A DNA stretch of 64,000 nucleotides, from the NCBI RefSeq assembly GCF_024623785.1, contig NZ_JANKBZ010000001.1, positions 744,001 to 808,000 of the forward strand, read 5' to 3'. This document shows, one piece after another, positions 30,134 to 38,126 of the stretch (positions within the stretch are counted from its first letter, which is position 1; each line of letters begins with the position of its first letter). Source of the stretch: Archangium lipolyticum (GTDB lineage: Bacteria > Myxococcota > Myxococcia > Myxococcales > Myxococcaceae). Position numbers and translations under genes: made by a program. The notes under the pieces are model-generated. The model searched no databases, was not told where the DNA came from, and saw only the letters and a program-made list of their open reading frames with translations.

Positions 30134-31219
30134 CTAGGCCAACCGCACGCCGCTGTCCGGAGAGAACAGCGAGACGCGCCGGCCGTCGATGCGGATGGGC
30201 AGCGGCGCATTGCGCTCCACCTTCTCTCCGCTGGACAGGCGGGCGGTGATCTCATTGCCGCCGAGCGCCATCCGCACGAACATGTCGGGGCCGGTCGGCT
30301 CCGACATCAGCGGCACGGCCTGGATGGTGCCGGCCCCGCCCTTCTCGGCCGTCAGGACGTGCTCGGGCCGGAGACCGAGCACGATGGGGCGGCCTTCCGT
30401 CAGCTCCGAAGGACCGTCCAGCCCGGGCAGGGGGATGACCGCGTCGCGGCAGGCGAGCGCCAGGCCGTCCCCGCTCCGCGTCAGGCGGCCGTCGAGGAAG
30501 TTCATGGTGGGCGCGCCGACGAAGGACGCGACGAAGCGGTTGGCGGGCCGCTCGTAGATGACCTCGGGCTTGTCGCATTGCTGCACCCGCCCCTGATCGA
30601 GCACGACGATGCGCGTCGCCATCGTCATCGCCTCGATCTGGTCATGCGTGACGTAGACCATGGTGCGGCCCACCCGCTCATGCAGCTTCTTGAGCTCGAC
30701 GCGCATGTCGGCGCGCAGCTTGGCGTCGAGGTTGCTGAGCGGCTCATCGAACAGGAAGACCGATGGCTCGCGCACCAACGCGCGCCCGATGGCCACGCGC
30801 TGCTGCTGGCCGCCGGACAGGTTCGCCGGACGGCGATCCAGCAGGTGCTCGATGCGCAGCAGCCGCGCCGCGGCATCCACCTTGCGCTCGATCTCCGCAT
30901 CGGGAACCTTGCGCATCTTGAGGCCGAACCCGATGTTCTTGCGCACCGTCATGTTCGGATAGAGCGCATAGGACTGGAACACCATCGCGATGTCGCGCTC
31001 GTCCGGCTCGAGCTGGGTCACGTCCCGGCCGCCCATCCAGATGCGGCCGCTCGTCACCGGCTCGAGGCCCGCGATCATGTTGAGCAGCGTGGACTTGCCG
31101 CAACCCGACGGTCCCAGCAACACCAGGAACTCACCGTCTTCGATCTGCAGATCGAGCTTGTCGATGATGACGAGCGAGCCATAGGTCTTGCGAACGGATT
31201 CGAGTTTGACGCCATGCAT
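30134..31219 (-). CDS. sugar ABC transporter ATP-binding protein (UgpC/MsmK/GtsD type)
   Basis: A 361-aa cytoplasmic ATPase energising the sugar importer. Visible: Walker [11 protein letters not shown]-loop FQSYALYPN, signature LSGGQQQR, Walker [14 protein letters not shown]-loop VTHDQIEAM, then a C-terminal MalK-type regulatory beta domain with GLRPEHV. Start ATG 31219 has GAGGA upstream; the frame extends to 31258 inside the permease gene. It is the last gene of binding protein - permease - permease - ATPase, the gtsABCD order of Pseudomonas glucose importers. A single MsmK-like ATPase can serve several importers, so it may not be dedicated. Confidence 0.94.
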   Translation of the reverse strand: MHGVKLESVRKTYGSLVIIDKLDLQIEDGEFLVLLGPSGCGKSTLLNMIAGLEPVTSGRIWMGGRDVTQLEPDERDIAMVFQSYALYPNMTVRKNIGFGLKMRKVPDAEIERKVDAAARLLRIEHLLDRRPANLSGGQQQRVAIGRALVREPSVFLFDEPLSNLDAKLRADMRVELKKLHERVGRTMVYVTHDQIEAMTMATRIVVLDQGRVQQCDKPEVIYERPANRFVASFVGAPTMNFLDGRLTRSGDGLALACRDAVIPLPGLDGPSELTEGRPIVLGLRPEHVLTAEKGGAGTIQAVPLMSEPTGPDMFVRMALGGNEITARLSSGEKVERNAPLPIRIDGRRVSLFSPDSGVRLA

Positions 31220-31229
31220 TGGTAGGTCC

Positions 31230-32075
31230 TCAGCCCTTGACGGCGCCGGCCGCGACACCGCGGACGAAGAGGCGGCCGGAGAAGAGATAGACGAGCACGG
31301 TCGGCAGCGCCGTCAGCATGGTCGCGGCCATGTTGAGGTTGTATTCCTGCTCGCCGAACTGCGAGCCGACCAGGTTGTTCAGCGCCACGGTCACCGGTTG
31401 GCTCTCCGGGCTGCTGAAGGTCAGGCCCAGCAGGAAGTCGTTCCAGATGTAGGTGAACTGCAGGATCATCGCGACGGCGAAGACCGGAAGCGACAGCGGC
31501 AGCATCACGTACCAGAAGATGGAGTAGAAGCCGGCCCCGTCGATCCGCGCGGCCTTGAGCAGATCCTTCGGCACCGACTGGAAGAAATTGCGGAACAACA
31601 GCGTGACGAAGGGCAGACCCCAGACCAGATGGACCAGCACCAGCCCGGGCACCGAGCCGAACAGGCCGAGCTCGCGCATCAGGATGATCATCGGGTAGAG
31701 CGTCACCTGCGGCGGAATGAAGAGGCCGATGAGCAACGCTCCGAACAGGAAATTGGCATAGGGGACGCGCCACAGGCTGAGCGCGTAGCCCGTCAGCGAG
31801 CCCAGCGCCACGGACAGGAAGAGCGACGGAATGACGATCAGGAAGGAATTGGCGAACTGTCCCGACAGGCCATCACAGGAAGCACCGATACAGGCGCTGC
31901 CCCAGGCCTTGCCCCAGGCGGCCAGCGTCGGGGCATGGGGTAGCGCGAACAGGCTCCCGTCGCGGATCTCGTCCATCGGCTTGAGCGAGGTCGAGACCAT
32001 GAAGAAGAGCGGCGCCAGCATCGCCAGCGCGGCGGAGGTCAGCAGCAGGTAGAGGATGAATCGCTGGTAGCGCAT
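31230..32075 (-). CDS. sugar ABC transporter permease (MalG/GtsC type)
   Basis: A 281-aa inner-membrane permease with six predicted helices. The EAA loop that contacts the ATPase is visible as [24 protein letters not shown]. The start ATG 32075 shares one base with the TGA of the preceding permease (TGATG) and has AAGGAGG upstream, so it is translationally coupled. It forms a heterodimer with the 32075-33022 product. The open frame upstream of this start belongs to the other permease read in a different frame. Confidence 0.92.
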   Translation of the reverse strand: MRYQRFILYLLLTSAALAMLAPLFFMVSTSLKPMDEIRDGSLFALPHAPTLAAWGKAWGSACIGASCDGLSGQFANSFLIVIPSLFLSVALGSLTGYALSLWRVPYANFLFGALLIGLFIPPQVTLYPMIILMRELGLFGSVPGLVLVHLVWGLPFVTLLFRNFFQSVPKDLLKAARIDGAGFYSIFWYVMLPLSLPVFAVAMILQFTYIWNDFLLGLTFSSPESQPVTVALNNLVGSQFGEQEYNLNMAATMLTALPTVLVYLFSGRLFVRGVAAGAVKG

Positions 32076-33022
32076 CACGCCTCCTTCCGCGGTGCCCGCA
32101 GCTCGGCATAGAGGTAGGGGGCGATCACCGCCGCGATGGTGCAGAGCATCATGAAGGCACCGGCGGCGCCCAATCCCAGCTCCTGGCGGTTGAGGATGTG
32201 ATCGACGACGAAGCGCGCCGGCAGGTCGGAGGAGAAGCCGGGACCGCCGCCGGTCAGTGCCACGACGAGGTCGAAGGACTTGAGGACCAGCGCCGACAGC
32301 AGGACGAACACGGAGAAGAACACCGGCCTGAGCATCGGGGTGATGATGTCGGTGTAGACGCGCCAGGTGGGGATGCCGTCCACCCGCGTCGCCTTCCAGA
32401 TGTTGGGATCGATGCCGCGCAGGCCGGCGAGGAAGAGCGCCATGCACAGCCCGACCTGCTGCCAGACCCCCGCGATGGCCAGCGTGTAGATGGCCCGGTC
32501 CGGCCGGACGATCCAGTTGAAGACGAACTCCGTCCAGCCCAGATCCCGCACCGCGTCCTGGATGCCGAGCGTCGGGTTGAGCAGCCACTGCCAGATGGTG
32601 CCGGTGACGATGAAGGACATCGACAGCGGCAGCATGAACACGGTGCGGAAGAAGCTCTCCCCGCGGGTCGCCCGGTCGAGCAGGAGGGCGAGCGCATAGC
32701 CGATCAGCGTGCAGCCCAGGATGAACAGCGTGCCATGGATGGCCAGGTTCTCCATGGACGTCCACCAACGCTCATTGGTGAACAGACGCTTGTACTGGTC
32801 CAACCCGACGAATTTGTAGACAGGCAGCAGCCGCGAACGCGTCATGGAGATGACGACCGTCCAGCCGACGAAGGCGTAGAAGCAGACAACCGTGATGATC
32901 GCCGCCGGAGCGAGCGCGATCTTCGCCGCCGTGCTGGCGGACAACCAACGGCGCTTTCCAGCGGGCGGTGCCACCGCGCGCGGCAGGGTCACCGCGGACG
33001 GCGGCTGTTGTGCGTTCATCAT
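32075..33022 (-). CDS. sugar ABC transporter permease (MalF/GtsB type)
   Basis: A 315-aa inner-membrane permease. Six helices, a family segment YKRLFTNERWWTSMENLAIH, and an EAA loop IWKATRVDGIPTWRVYTDIITPML. The start is either of two adjacent ATGs (33022/33019), with AGGA upstream. It follows the binding-protein gene by 86 bp, the largest gap in the operon. Confidence 0.92.
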   Translation of the reverse strand: MMNAQQPPSAVTLPRAVAPPAGKRRWLSASTAAKIALAPAAIITVVCFYAFVGWTVVISMTRSRLLPVYKFVGLDQYKRLFTNERWWTSMENLAIHGTLFILGCTLIGYALALLLDRATRGESFFRTVFMLPLSMSFIVTGTIWQWLLNPTLGIQDAVRDLGWTEFVFNWIVRPDRAIYTLAIAGVWQQVGLCMALFLAGLRGIDPNIWKATRVDGIPTWRVYTDIITPMLRPVFFSVFVLLSALVLKSFDLVVALTGGGPGFSSDLPARFVVDHILNRQELGLGAAGAFMMLCTIAAVIAPYLYAELRAPRKEA

Positions 33023-33108
33023 GAAGGGGTCCTGGTGCCGTGAATGCCGGGGAGGAGGAGGAAACGCGGCTGGGGGGAGCGTGTGAGCCTCCCCCCCGTG
33101 ACACGGCC

Positions 33109-34350
33109 TTACTTCGTGTCGGCAATCGCCTTCATGAAGTGCGCGCGCCCCTGCTCGGGCGTCATCGACCGGTTGTTCCAGAAGTGCGAGATGGCATCAT
33201 CGATGGCGCCGGACACCGAGCTGGGCAGGCCGAACAGGCCGGAGCTCGCGAGCTGGGCCTTCGGGTCCTTGAGCGTCTCGATCGCCAGCTTCGCGCAGAC
33301 GTCGAAGGACGGGTCGTTCACGTCGGTGCGGACGGGGATGGAGCCCTTGCGCTTGTTGAAGGCGATCTGGACCGCCGGGTCCATGATGACGTTGGCCATC
33401 AGCTTCTGGGCATCGAGGCTCGCCTTGTCCTTCACCTTGGCGAAGGCGAACGCGTCGACGGTCATGATGTAGCCCTTGTCCTTGGCCGGGGCGAGCGCGC
33501 AGCCGACGCTCGTTCCAGGCTCGATCCCCGCCGCCACCAGCTCACCCTTGGCCCAATCGCCCATGAAGTAGAAGGCCGCCGTGCCCTTCATCATCATGTT
33601 GGCCGCGAGGTTCCACTTACGGCCCGGGCTGCCCTCGTCGACGAACTCGCGCAGCGCCGCGACCGTCTTGAAGACCTCGAGCATGGTGTCGGACTTCATC
33701 GCGGCCTCGTCCAGCTGGCTGTAGACCTTGAGGTAGTGGTCGCGGCCACCAACCCCCAGCAGGACGGAGTTGAAGAGGATCCGCTCCTGCCACGGCTCGC
33801 CACCGAGCGCGATCGGGGTAACTCCCGCGGCCTTGAGCGTCTTGGCGGCCGTGATGAACTCCGGCCACGTCTTGGGCACCTCGACCTTGGCCTTCTTGAG
33901 GACGGCGGTGTTGTAGAACATCCAGTTCTCACCGTGGATGTTCACCGGCGCGGCGATGTACTTGCCCTCGTACTTGGAGGCCTTGGCGATCAGGGGCGGC
34001 AGCACGGCGTCCCACTTGCCAGCGGTGGCCGCGTCGTTGACGTCTCCGACCATCCCCTGCTCCGCCAGCTCGTCGAGCTGTTTGCCAATCGAGAACATGA
34101 AGGCGGTGGGCGGCTTGCCGCCGATCATGCGATTGACGACGGCGGCGCGCGCATTGGAGCCACCGGCCACCGGCGTGTCCTTCCAGGTGCCGCCCTTGGC
34201 GGCATAGGCAGAGCGCACCTTGTCCAGCGCGGCCGACTCACCGCCAGACGTCCACCAGTGCAACACTTCCGCCGTCTGGGCCTGGGCCACCGAGGACACA
34301 CCGATCAGCAAGGCCACCACCACATCCGCCGAACTCTTGAGCGCTCTCAT
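33109..34350 (-). CDS. sugar ABC transporter substrate-binding protein (GtsA glucose/mannose type)
   Basis: A 413-aa periplasmic binding protein with a cleavable signal peptide (VVVALLIGVSSVAQAQ). The mature start VLHWWTSGGESAALDKV, the segment GGTWKDTPVAGG and the later AAPVNIHGENWMFYN closely resemble GtsA-type glucose/mannose-binding proteins, which suggests glucose and perhaps cellobiose as ligands. Start ATG 34350 has GGGGAGG upstream; the open frame continues to 35175 by chance. It heads the importer operon and is 31 bp from the perfect palindrome at 34381. Confidence 0.93.
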   Translation of the reverse strand: MRALKSSADVVVALLIGVSSVAQAQTAEVLHWWTSGGESAALDKVRSAYAAKGGTWKDTPVAGGSNARAAVVNRMIGGKPPTAFMFSIGKQLDELAEQGMVGDVNDAATAGKWDAVLPPLIAKASKYEGKYIAAPVNIHGENWMFYNTAVLKKAKVEVPKTWPEFITAAKTLKAAGVTPIALGGEPWQERILFNSVLLGVGGRDHYLKVYSQLDEAAMKSDTMLEVFKTVAALREFVDEGSPGRKWNLAANMMMKGTAAFYFMGDWAKGELVAAGIEPGTSVGCALAPAKDKGYIMTVDAFAFAKVKDKASLDAQKLMANVIMDPAVQIAFNKRKGSIPVRTDVNDPSFDVCAKLAIETLKDPKAQLASSGLFGLPSSVSGAIDDAISHFWNNRSMTPEQGRAHFMKAIADTK

Positions 34351-34380
34351 TACGATCCTCCCCGTTGATCGATGACTAAA

Positions 34381-34398
34381 AATCGTAACGTTACGATT
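34381..34398. promoter_or_regulatory. LacI-type operator O1 (perfect palindrome)
   Basis: AATCGTAACGTTACGATT is a perfect 18-bp palindrome with a central CG, the standard LacI-family form. It lies 31 bp upstream of the ABC operon start codon and 1.5 kb from a LacI-family gene. The binder is inferred from position. Confidence 0.75.
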
Positions 34399-34480
34399 CG
34401 CTGATTGGTCCCACAGACCCGGGCCGCAGTCAATGGCGTTCATGCGTCGGAGACGCTGAAATAATAGGTCGAAAATGTAG

Positions 34481-34498
34481 AATGACAACGTTACGATT
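34481..34498. promoter_or_regulatory. LacI-type operator O2 (one arm degenerate)
   Basis: AATGACAACGTTACGATT keeps the centre and right arm of O1, with changes in the left arm. The centre is exactly 100 bp from the centre of O1 and 86 bp before the GH1 start, so one tetramer or two dimers could control both divergent units, possibly by looping. Confidence 0.65.
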
Positions 34499-34575
34499 GC
34501 CTGAGAAAGACAGCGACGCGGTGCGACAAGGAAATGCCGCGGTGCGGCAAGACATGTTGAGGAGGAGCTCCGGAA

Positions 34576-35913
34576 ATGACGATTCGTTTTCCCGAAGGCT
34601 TTCTGTGGGGGGTCTCGACTTCCAGCTACCAGATCGAAGGAGGCGCCCCGGACGACGGGCGGGGACGGAGTATCTGGGACACCTACTGCGCGAACCCCGG
34701 CAAGGTCGCCAACGGTGACACCGGAGAGGTGGCCTGCGACCACTATCACCGCTACGCCGAGGACCTCGACCTGATGCGCGACCTGGGCGCGAAGGTCTAC
34801 CGCTTCTCCATCATGTGGCCGCGGGTGATTCCAGAGGGCGTCGGTGCCATCAATACCAAGGGACTCGATTTCTACGACCGCATTGTCGACAGCCTGCTCG
34901 AGCGCGGTATGCGCGCCTGGCCGTGCCTGTATCACTGGGATTTGCCGCAGGCGCTGCAGGACCGGGGTGGCTGGACGAATCGAGACATCGCCAGTTGGTT
35001 CGCGGAGTACGCGGCCCTCATGGCCCGGCGGCTCGGCGACCGTGTCGAGAACTGGGTGACCTTCAACGAGCCGAGCGTCTCGGCCTGGGTCGGTCATGAG
35101 GAGGGGCGCCATGCACCAGGGCTGACCGATCCACGCGCCGCCGTTCGCGCCGCGCACCATCTCAACCTGGCGCATGGGCGGGCCGTCGCGGTGCTACGGG
35201 ACCTGGCACCCCGCACCGGCGTCGGTGTGGTGCTCCCGATCCACAAGGCCCGGCCACTGCCGCAGTTCAAGGAGCGCGATGGCCACCTGCCGGCACTCTT
35301 CGAGGACAAGTGGAACGGCGCCTTCCTCGATCCCATCTATCACGGCCGCTACCCCGCCTCGGTCGCGGAGCGGTTCGCCGAGCACGTGCGCGACGGAGAC
35401 CTCGCGGAGATCCACCGGCCGATCGATTTCCTGGGCGTCAACCACTACTTCCCGAGCTACGTCAGAACCGCGACGCAGGGCGCCTGGCCGTTCGAGCACT
35501 CGGATCCGCCGTTCTTCTTCCGCCGGACCGAGATGAACTGGGCCATCGACGGCCATGCCTTCTATGAGGCGCTCATGATCGTCAAGGCTCGCTGTGGCAA
35601 CCCGCCCGTCTACGTGACCGAGAACGGCGGTGCATTCGTCGACGTGGTCGGGCCGGATGGCCGGGTTGACGATCAAGACCGCATCGCTTATTACCGCGAC
35701 TATCTCGCTGGAGTGCAGCGCGCGATTTCGGAGGGGGCGGACGTCCGTGGATTCATGCCCTGGTCTCTGCTCGACAACTTCGAATGGGCGCGCGGCTACA
35801 GCAAGCGCTTCGGTCTCGTTCATGTGGACTACCAGACACAGAAGCGGACGCCGAAGGCTTCCTTCGACTTCATGCGGAAAGTGATTGCCACCAACGCTTT
35901 GCCAGGCGTCTGA
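34576..35913 (+). CDS. GH1 beta-glucosidase
   Basis: A 445-aa enzyme hydrolysing cellobiose and short cellodextrins to glucose; no signal peptide, so cytoplasmic. The acid/base Glu165 is in TFNEPS and the nucleophile Glu349 in YVTENGG. The N-terminus FPEGFLWGVSTSSYQIEGG is the family signature, and the length is normal. Start ATG 34576 has GAGGAGGAG upstream. It diverges from the sugar importer with two operators between, and is followed 17 bp later by the LacI gene, consistent with one catabolic regulon. Confidence 0.96.
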   Translation: MTIRFPEGFLWGVSTSSYQIEGGAPDDGRGRSIWDTYCANPGKVANGDTGEVACDHYHRYAEDLDLMRDLGAKVYRFSIMWPRVIPEGVGAINTKGLDFYDRIVDSLLERGMRAWPCLYHWDLPQALQDRGGWTNRDIASWFAEYAALMARRLGDRVENWVTFNEPSVSAWVGHEEGRHAPGLTDPRAAVRAAHHLNLAHGRAVAVLRDLAPRTGVGVVLPIHKARPLPQFKERDGHLPALFEDKWNGAFLDPIYHGRYPASVAERFAEHVRDGDLAEIHRPIDFLGVNHYFPSYVRTATQGAWPFEHSDPPFFFRRTEMNWAIDGHAFYEALMIVKARCGNPPVYVTENGGAFVDVVGPDGRVDDQDRIAYYRDYLAGVQRAISEGADVRGFMPWSLLDNFEWARGYSKRFGLVHVDYQTQKRTPKASFDFMRKVIATNALPGV

Positions 35914-35930
35914 ACCCAGGCCGGAATGAC

Positions 35931-37046
35931 GTGAGCACCAAACGACGTAAGCGCCAGGAAGGCGAAGGGCTCAACGGGAAGCCTGCGGCTCCCGCGAACC
36001 TCAGGACGTTGGCGGCACATCTGGGACTGTCCATCAGCACCGTTTCGCGCGCGCTGAAGGACGGTCCCGAGGTGAGGCCGGAGACGATCGAGCGGGTGAA
36101 GGAGGCCGCCGCCAAATTCGGCTACATGCCGAACATCAGCGGCATCCACCTTCGGACCGGCCGGACCTTGAAGGTGTGCTCCATCCTCTACGCGCCCGAG
36201 GTGGGTGACTACGGAGAGCCGGGCTTCCTGGCGCAGGTCGAGAGCCTGTCCAATGGCATCGAGACCTCGGGCTACAACCTGATCGTCCTGGCGCAGACCG
36301 CCCAGCAGGCGCCGCTGGATCCGATCCGCAGGGTGTACGCGCAACGGCTCGCCGACGCCGTCGTCTTCTCCCGCACCACCCCCATGGACGAACGGGCCAG
36401 GTTCTGCCTGGAGAAGGGGTTTCCGTTCGTGAGTTTCGGGCGGACCGAGCTGCAGACACCGCACGCCTTCGTCGACCATGACGACGAGAGCGCTGTCTTC
36501 GACGCGGTCGTGCGCCTGGCCCGCGACGGGCATCGGCGGATCCTGATGCTCAACCCGTCCGGGGGGTTCACCTACGCCGGCATGAGGTTGCGCGGCTATC
36601 AACGGGCCCTGGTCGAAGCGGGACTGCCCAGGGACGAGTCCCTGGTGTTCCACGGCGACCTGTCGGTCCGGGCCACCCGCGAGACCACGAAACAGTTCCT
36701 GCAGCGGGATCGCTCGATCACCGCGATCGTCTGTGGAAACCAGATGTCCATCATGGGCGTGCTGGAGGCGTTGATCGAAAGCGGGATGAACGCCGCCAGG
36801 GACGGGGTGAGCGTCGTCGGCTTCGGCGGCATGCCGTTCCTCACGCTCTCCGAACAGCGCATCATCTACTACTACCAGCCGCAGCGGCGCGTCGGTGCCG
36901 TACTGGCCAGGCATTTGATCGCGCTCTTGAACGGCGAGCCCGCGGCGAACCTGCAGACGGTTCTGCCCTATGTGCGGATCGAGGATCTGCGGCTGTTCCG
37001 CACACAGGAAGAATTCGATCCCGCCCGAATACTACCGCCGACTTGA
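35931..37046 (+). CDS. LacI-family transcriptional regulator
   Basis: A 371-aa repressor. After a basic N-terminal extension the helix-turn-helix reads LRTLAAHLGLSISTVSRALKDG, followed by the hinge VKEAAAKFGYMPN, then a periplasmic-binding-protein-like sugar domain (about 70-345). Start GTG 35931 is chosen because it lies just after the GH1 stop and gives a near-normal N-terminus; the Shine-Dalgarno is weak, and the frame is open back to 35784 inside GH1. It probably senses an imported or released sugar and binds the palindromes at 34381 and 34481. Whether it also controls the cellulases is open, since no copy of the palindrome is seen near them. Confidence 0.92.
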   Translation: MSTKRRKRQEGEGLNGKPAAPANLRTLAAHLGLSISTVSRALKDGPEVRPETIERVKEAAAKFGYMPNISGIHLRTGRTLKVCSILYAPEVGDYGEPGFLAQVESLSNGIETSGYNLIVLAQTAQQAPLDPIRRVYAQRLADAVVFSRTTPMDERARFCLEKGFPFVSFGRTELQTPHAFVDHDDESAVFDAVVRLARDGHRRILMLNPSGGFTYAGMRLRGYQRALVEAGLPRDESLVFHGDLSVRATRETTKQFLQRDRSITAIVCGNQMSIMGVLEALIESGMNAARDGVSVVGFGGMPFLTLSEQRIIYYYQPQRRVGAVLARHLIALLNGEPAANLQTVLPYVRIEDLRLFRTQEEFDPARILPPT

Positions 37047-37124
37047 GGGTGGCGGATTCCGGCGCGTCTTCCGATGACCCGAATTCTTCCTCCGTGGGCT
37101 CAGTACGGGCCGGAGGAAGAAAGA

Positions 37125-38111
37125 ATGTCCCCATCGACCCGGAAGACCCTCGCGACGTGTCTCGCAGTGCCGTCCCTGTTGTCCGCCGGCATGGCCCTGG
37201 CGCATGGCTCCATGGAGGTGCCCATCAGCCGCGTCTACAACTGCTACAAGGAAGGGCCGGAGAACCCCCAGTCCGCCGCGTGCAAGGCCGCCATCCAGGC
37301 CCATGGCACGCAGGCCTTCTATGATTGGAACGGAGTGAGGCAGGGGAACGCCAATGGGCAACACCGTGCGCTCATCCCGGACGGGAAGCTGTGCAGCGCG
37401 GCCAACGAGAGCCACAAGGCCCTCGACCTGGCCCGGACGGATTGGAAGGCGACGCAGATCGCCCCCAATGCCAGCGGCAACTTCGAGTTCGTCTTCCATG
37501 CGACCGCGGTCCACGCCACCAATTACTTCCAGCTCTATGTGACCCGGCCGGGCTACAACCCCGCGCTGCCGCTGAAGTGGTCGGACCTGGAGGCGACTCC
37601 TTTCTGCACGGTGAGGAGCGCCACGGCCGTGAACAACCGCTACCGGCTGACCTGCCCCTTCCCTCAAGGGCGGACGGGTTCCCACGTCATCTATGCCATC
37701 TGGCAGCGCTCGGACAGCCCCGAGGCGTTCTACGCCTGCGTGGACGTCAAGCTCGGCACCGCGGCCGCCGCCCTGGCCTCCTCGTGGAAGGAGCTCGGCC
37801 AGGTGCAGGCCCGGACGGACCTGCCCGCCGGCAGCACGGTGACCTTCCGCCTGTTCGACAGCGCCGGCAGGGACGCGGAGACCCATCCCCTCGTGTTGGA
37901 TCGCGCGGCCCCGGCGGCGGACTGGCTCGTCCGGCTCGCCGAGCGGGTGAACGCGAGCTCCACCCACGTCAGGCTCGGGGCGCTTCAGCCCTCCGGGGAG
38001 ATCGCTCCCATCGGGAACCGCCAGGGCAACAGCGTCTACGGCCTGGATTCTGGATACACCTTCCAGATTGACATCCAGAAGCCAGCGGCCGACGAGGCGT
38101 CCTCCAAGTAG
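37125..38111 (+). CDS. AA10 lytic polysaccharide monooxygenase with GbpA-like second domain
   Basis: A 328-aa secreted copper enzyme. The signal peptide is predicted to be cut after Ala26, giving mature His27 (HGSMEVPISR); the second copper ligand is His130 (TAVHATNYFQ). Blocks YDWNG, HRALIPDGKLCSA and HVIYAIWQRSDSPEAFYACVDV are characteristic of AA10. Residues about 220-328 (WKELGQ...GSTVTFRLFDSAG) resemble the second domain of GbpA-type chitin-binding proteins rather than CBM2. Start ATG 37125 has GGAGGAAG upstream. It follows the LacI gene and may belong to the same unit. Substrate, cellulose or chitin, cannot be decided from sequence alone. Confidence 0.9.
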   Translation: MSPSTRKTLATCLAVPSLLSAGMALAHGSMEVPISRVYNCYKEGPENPQSAACKAAIQAHGTQAFYDWNGVRQGNANGQHRALIPDGKLCSAANESHKALDLARTDWKATQIAPNASGNFEFVFHATAVHATNYFQLYVTRPGYNPALPLKWSDLEATPFCTVRSATAVNNRYRLTCPFPQGRTGSHVIYAIWQRSDSPEAFYACVDVKLGTAAAALASSWKELGQVQARTDLPAGSTVTFRLFDSAGRDAETHPLVLDRAAPAADWLVRLAERVNASSTHVRLGALQPSGEIAPIGNRQGNSVYGLDSGYTFQIDIQKPAADEASSK

Positions 38112-38126
38112 GAGTGTACGCCTCCT

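Noticed and set aside
34351-35175. N-terminal extension of the sugar-binding protein
   Set aside because: The frame is open into the GH1 gene by chance; the signal peptide and Shine-Dalgarno fix the start at 34350.
30134-37046. Horizontal transfer of the importer-GH1-LacI block
   Set aside because: Suggestive gene content, but GC content looks similar to the flanks and no mobile element or tRNA is nearby; not claimed without phylogeny.
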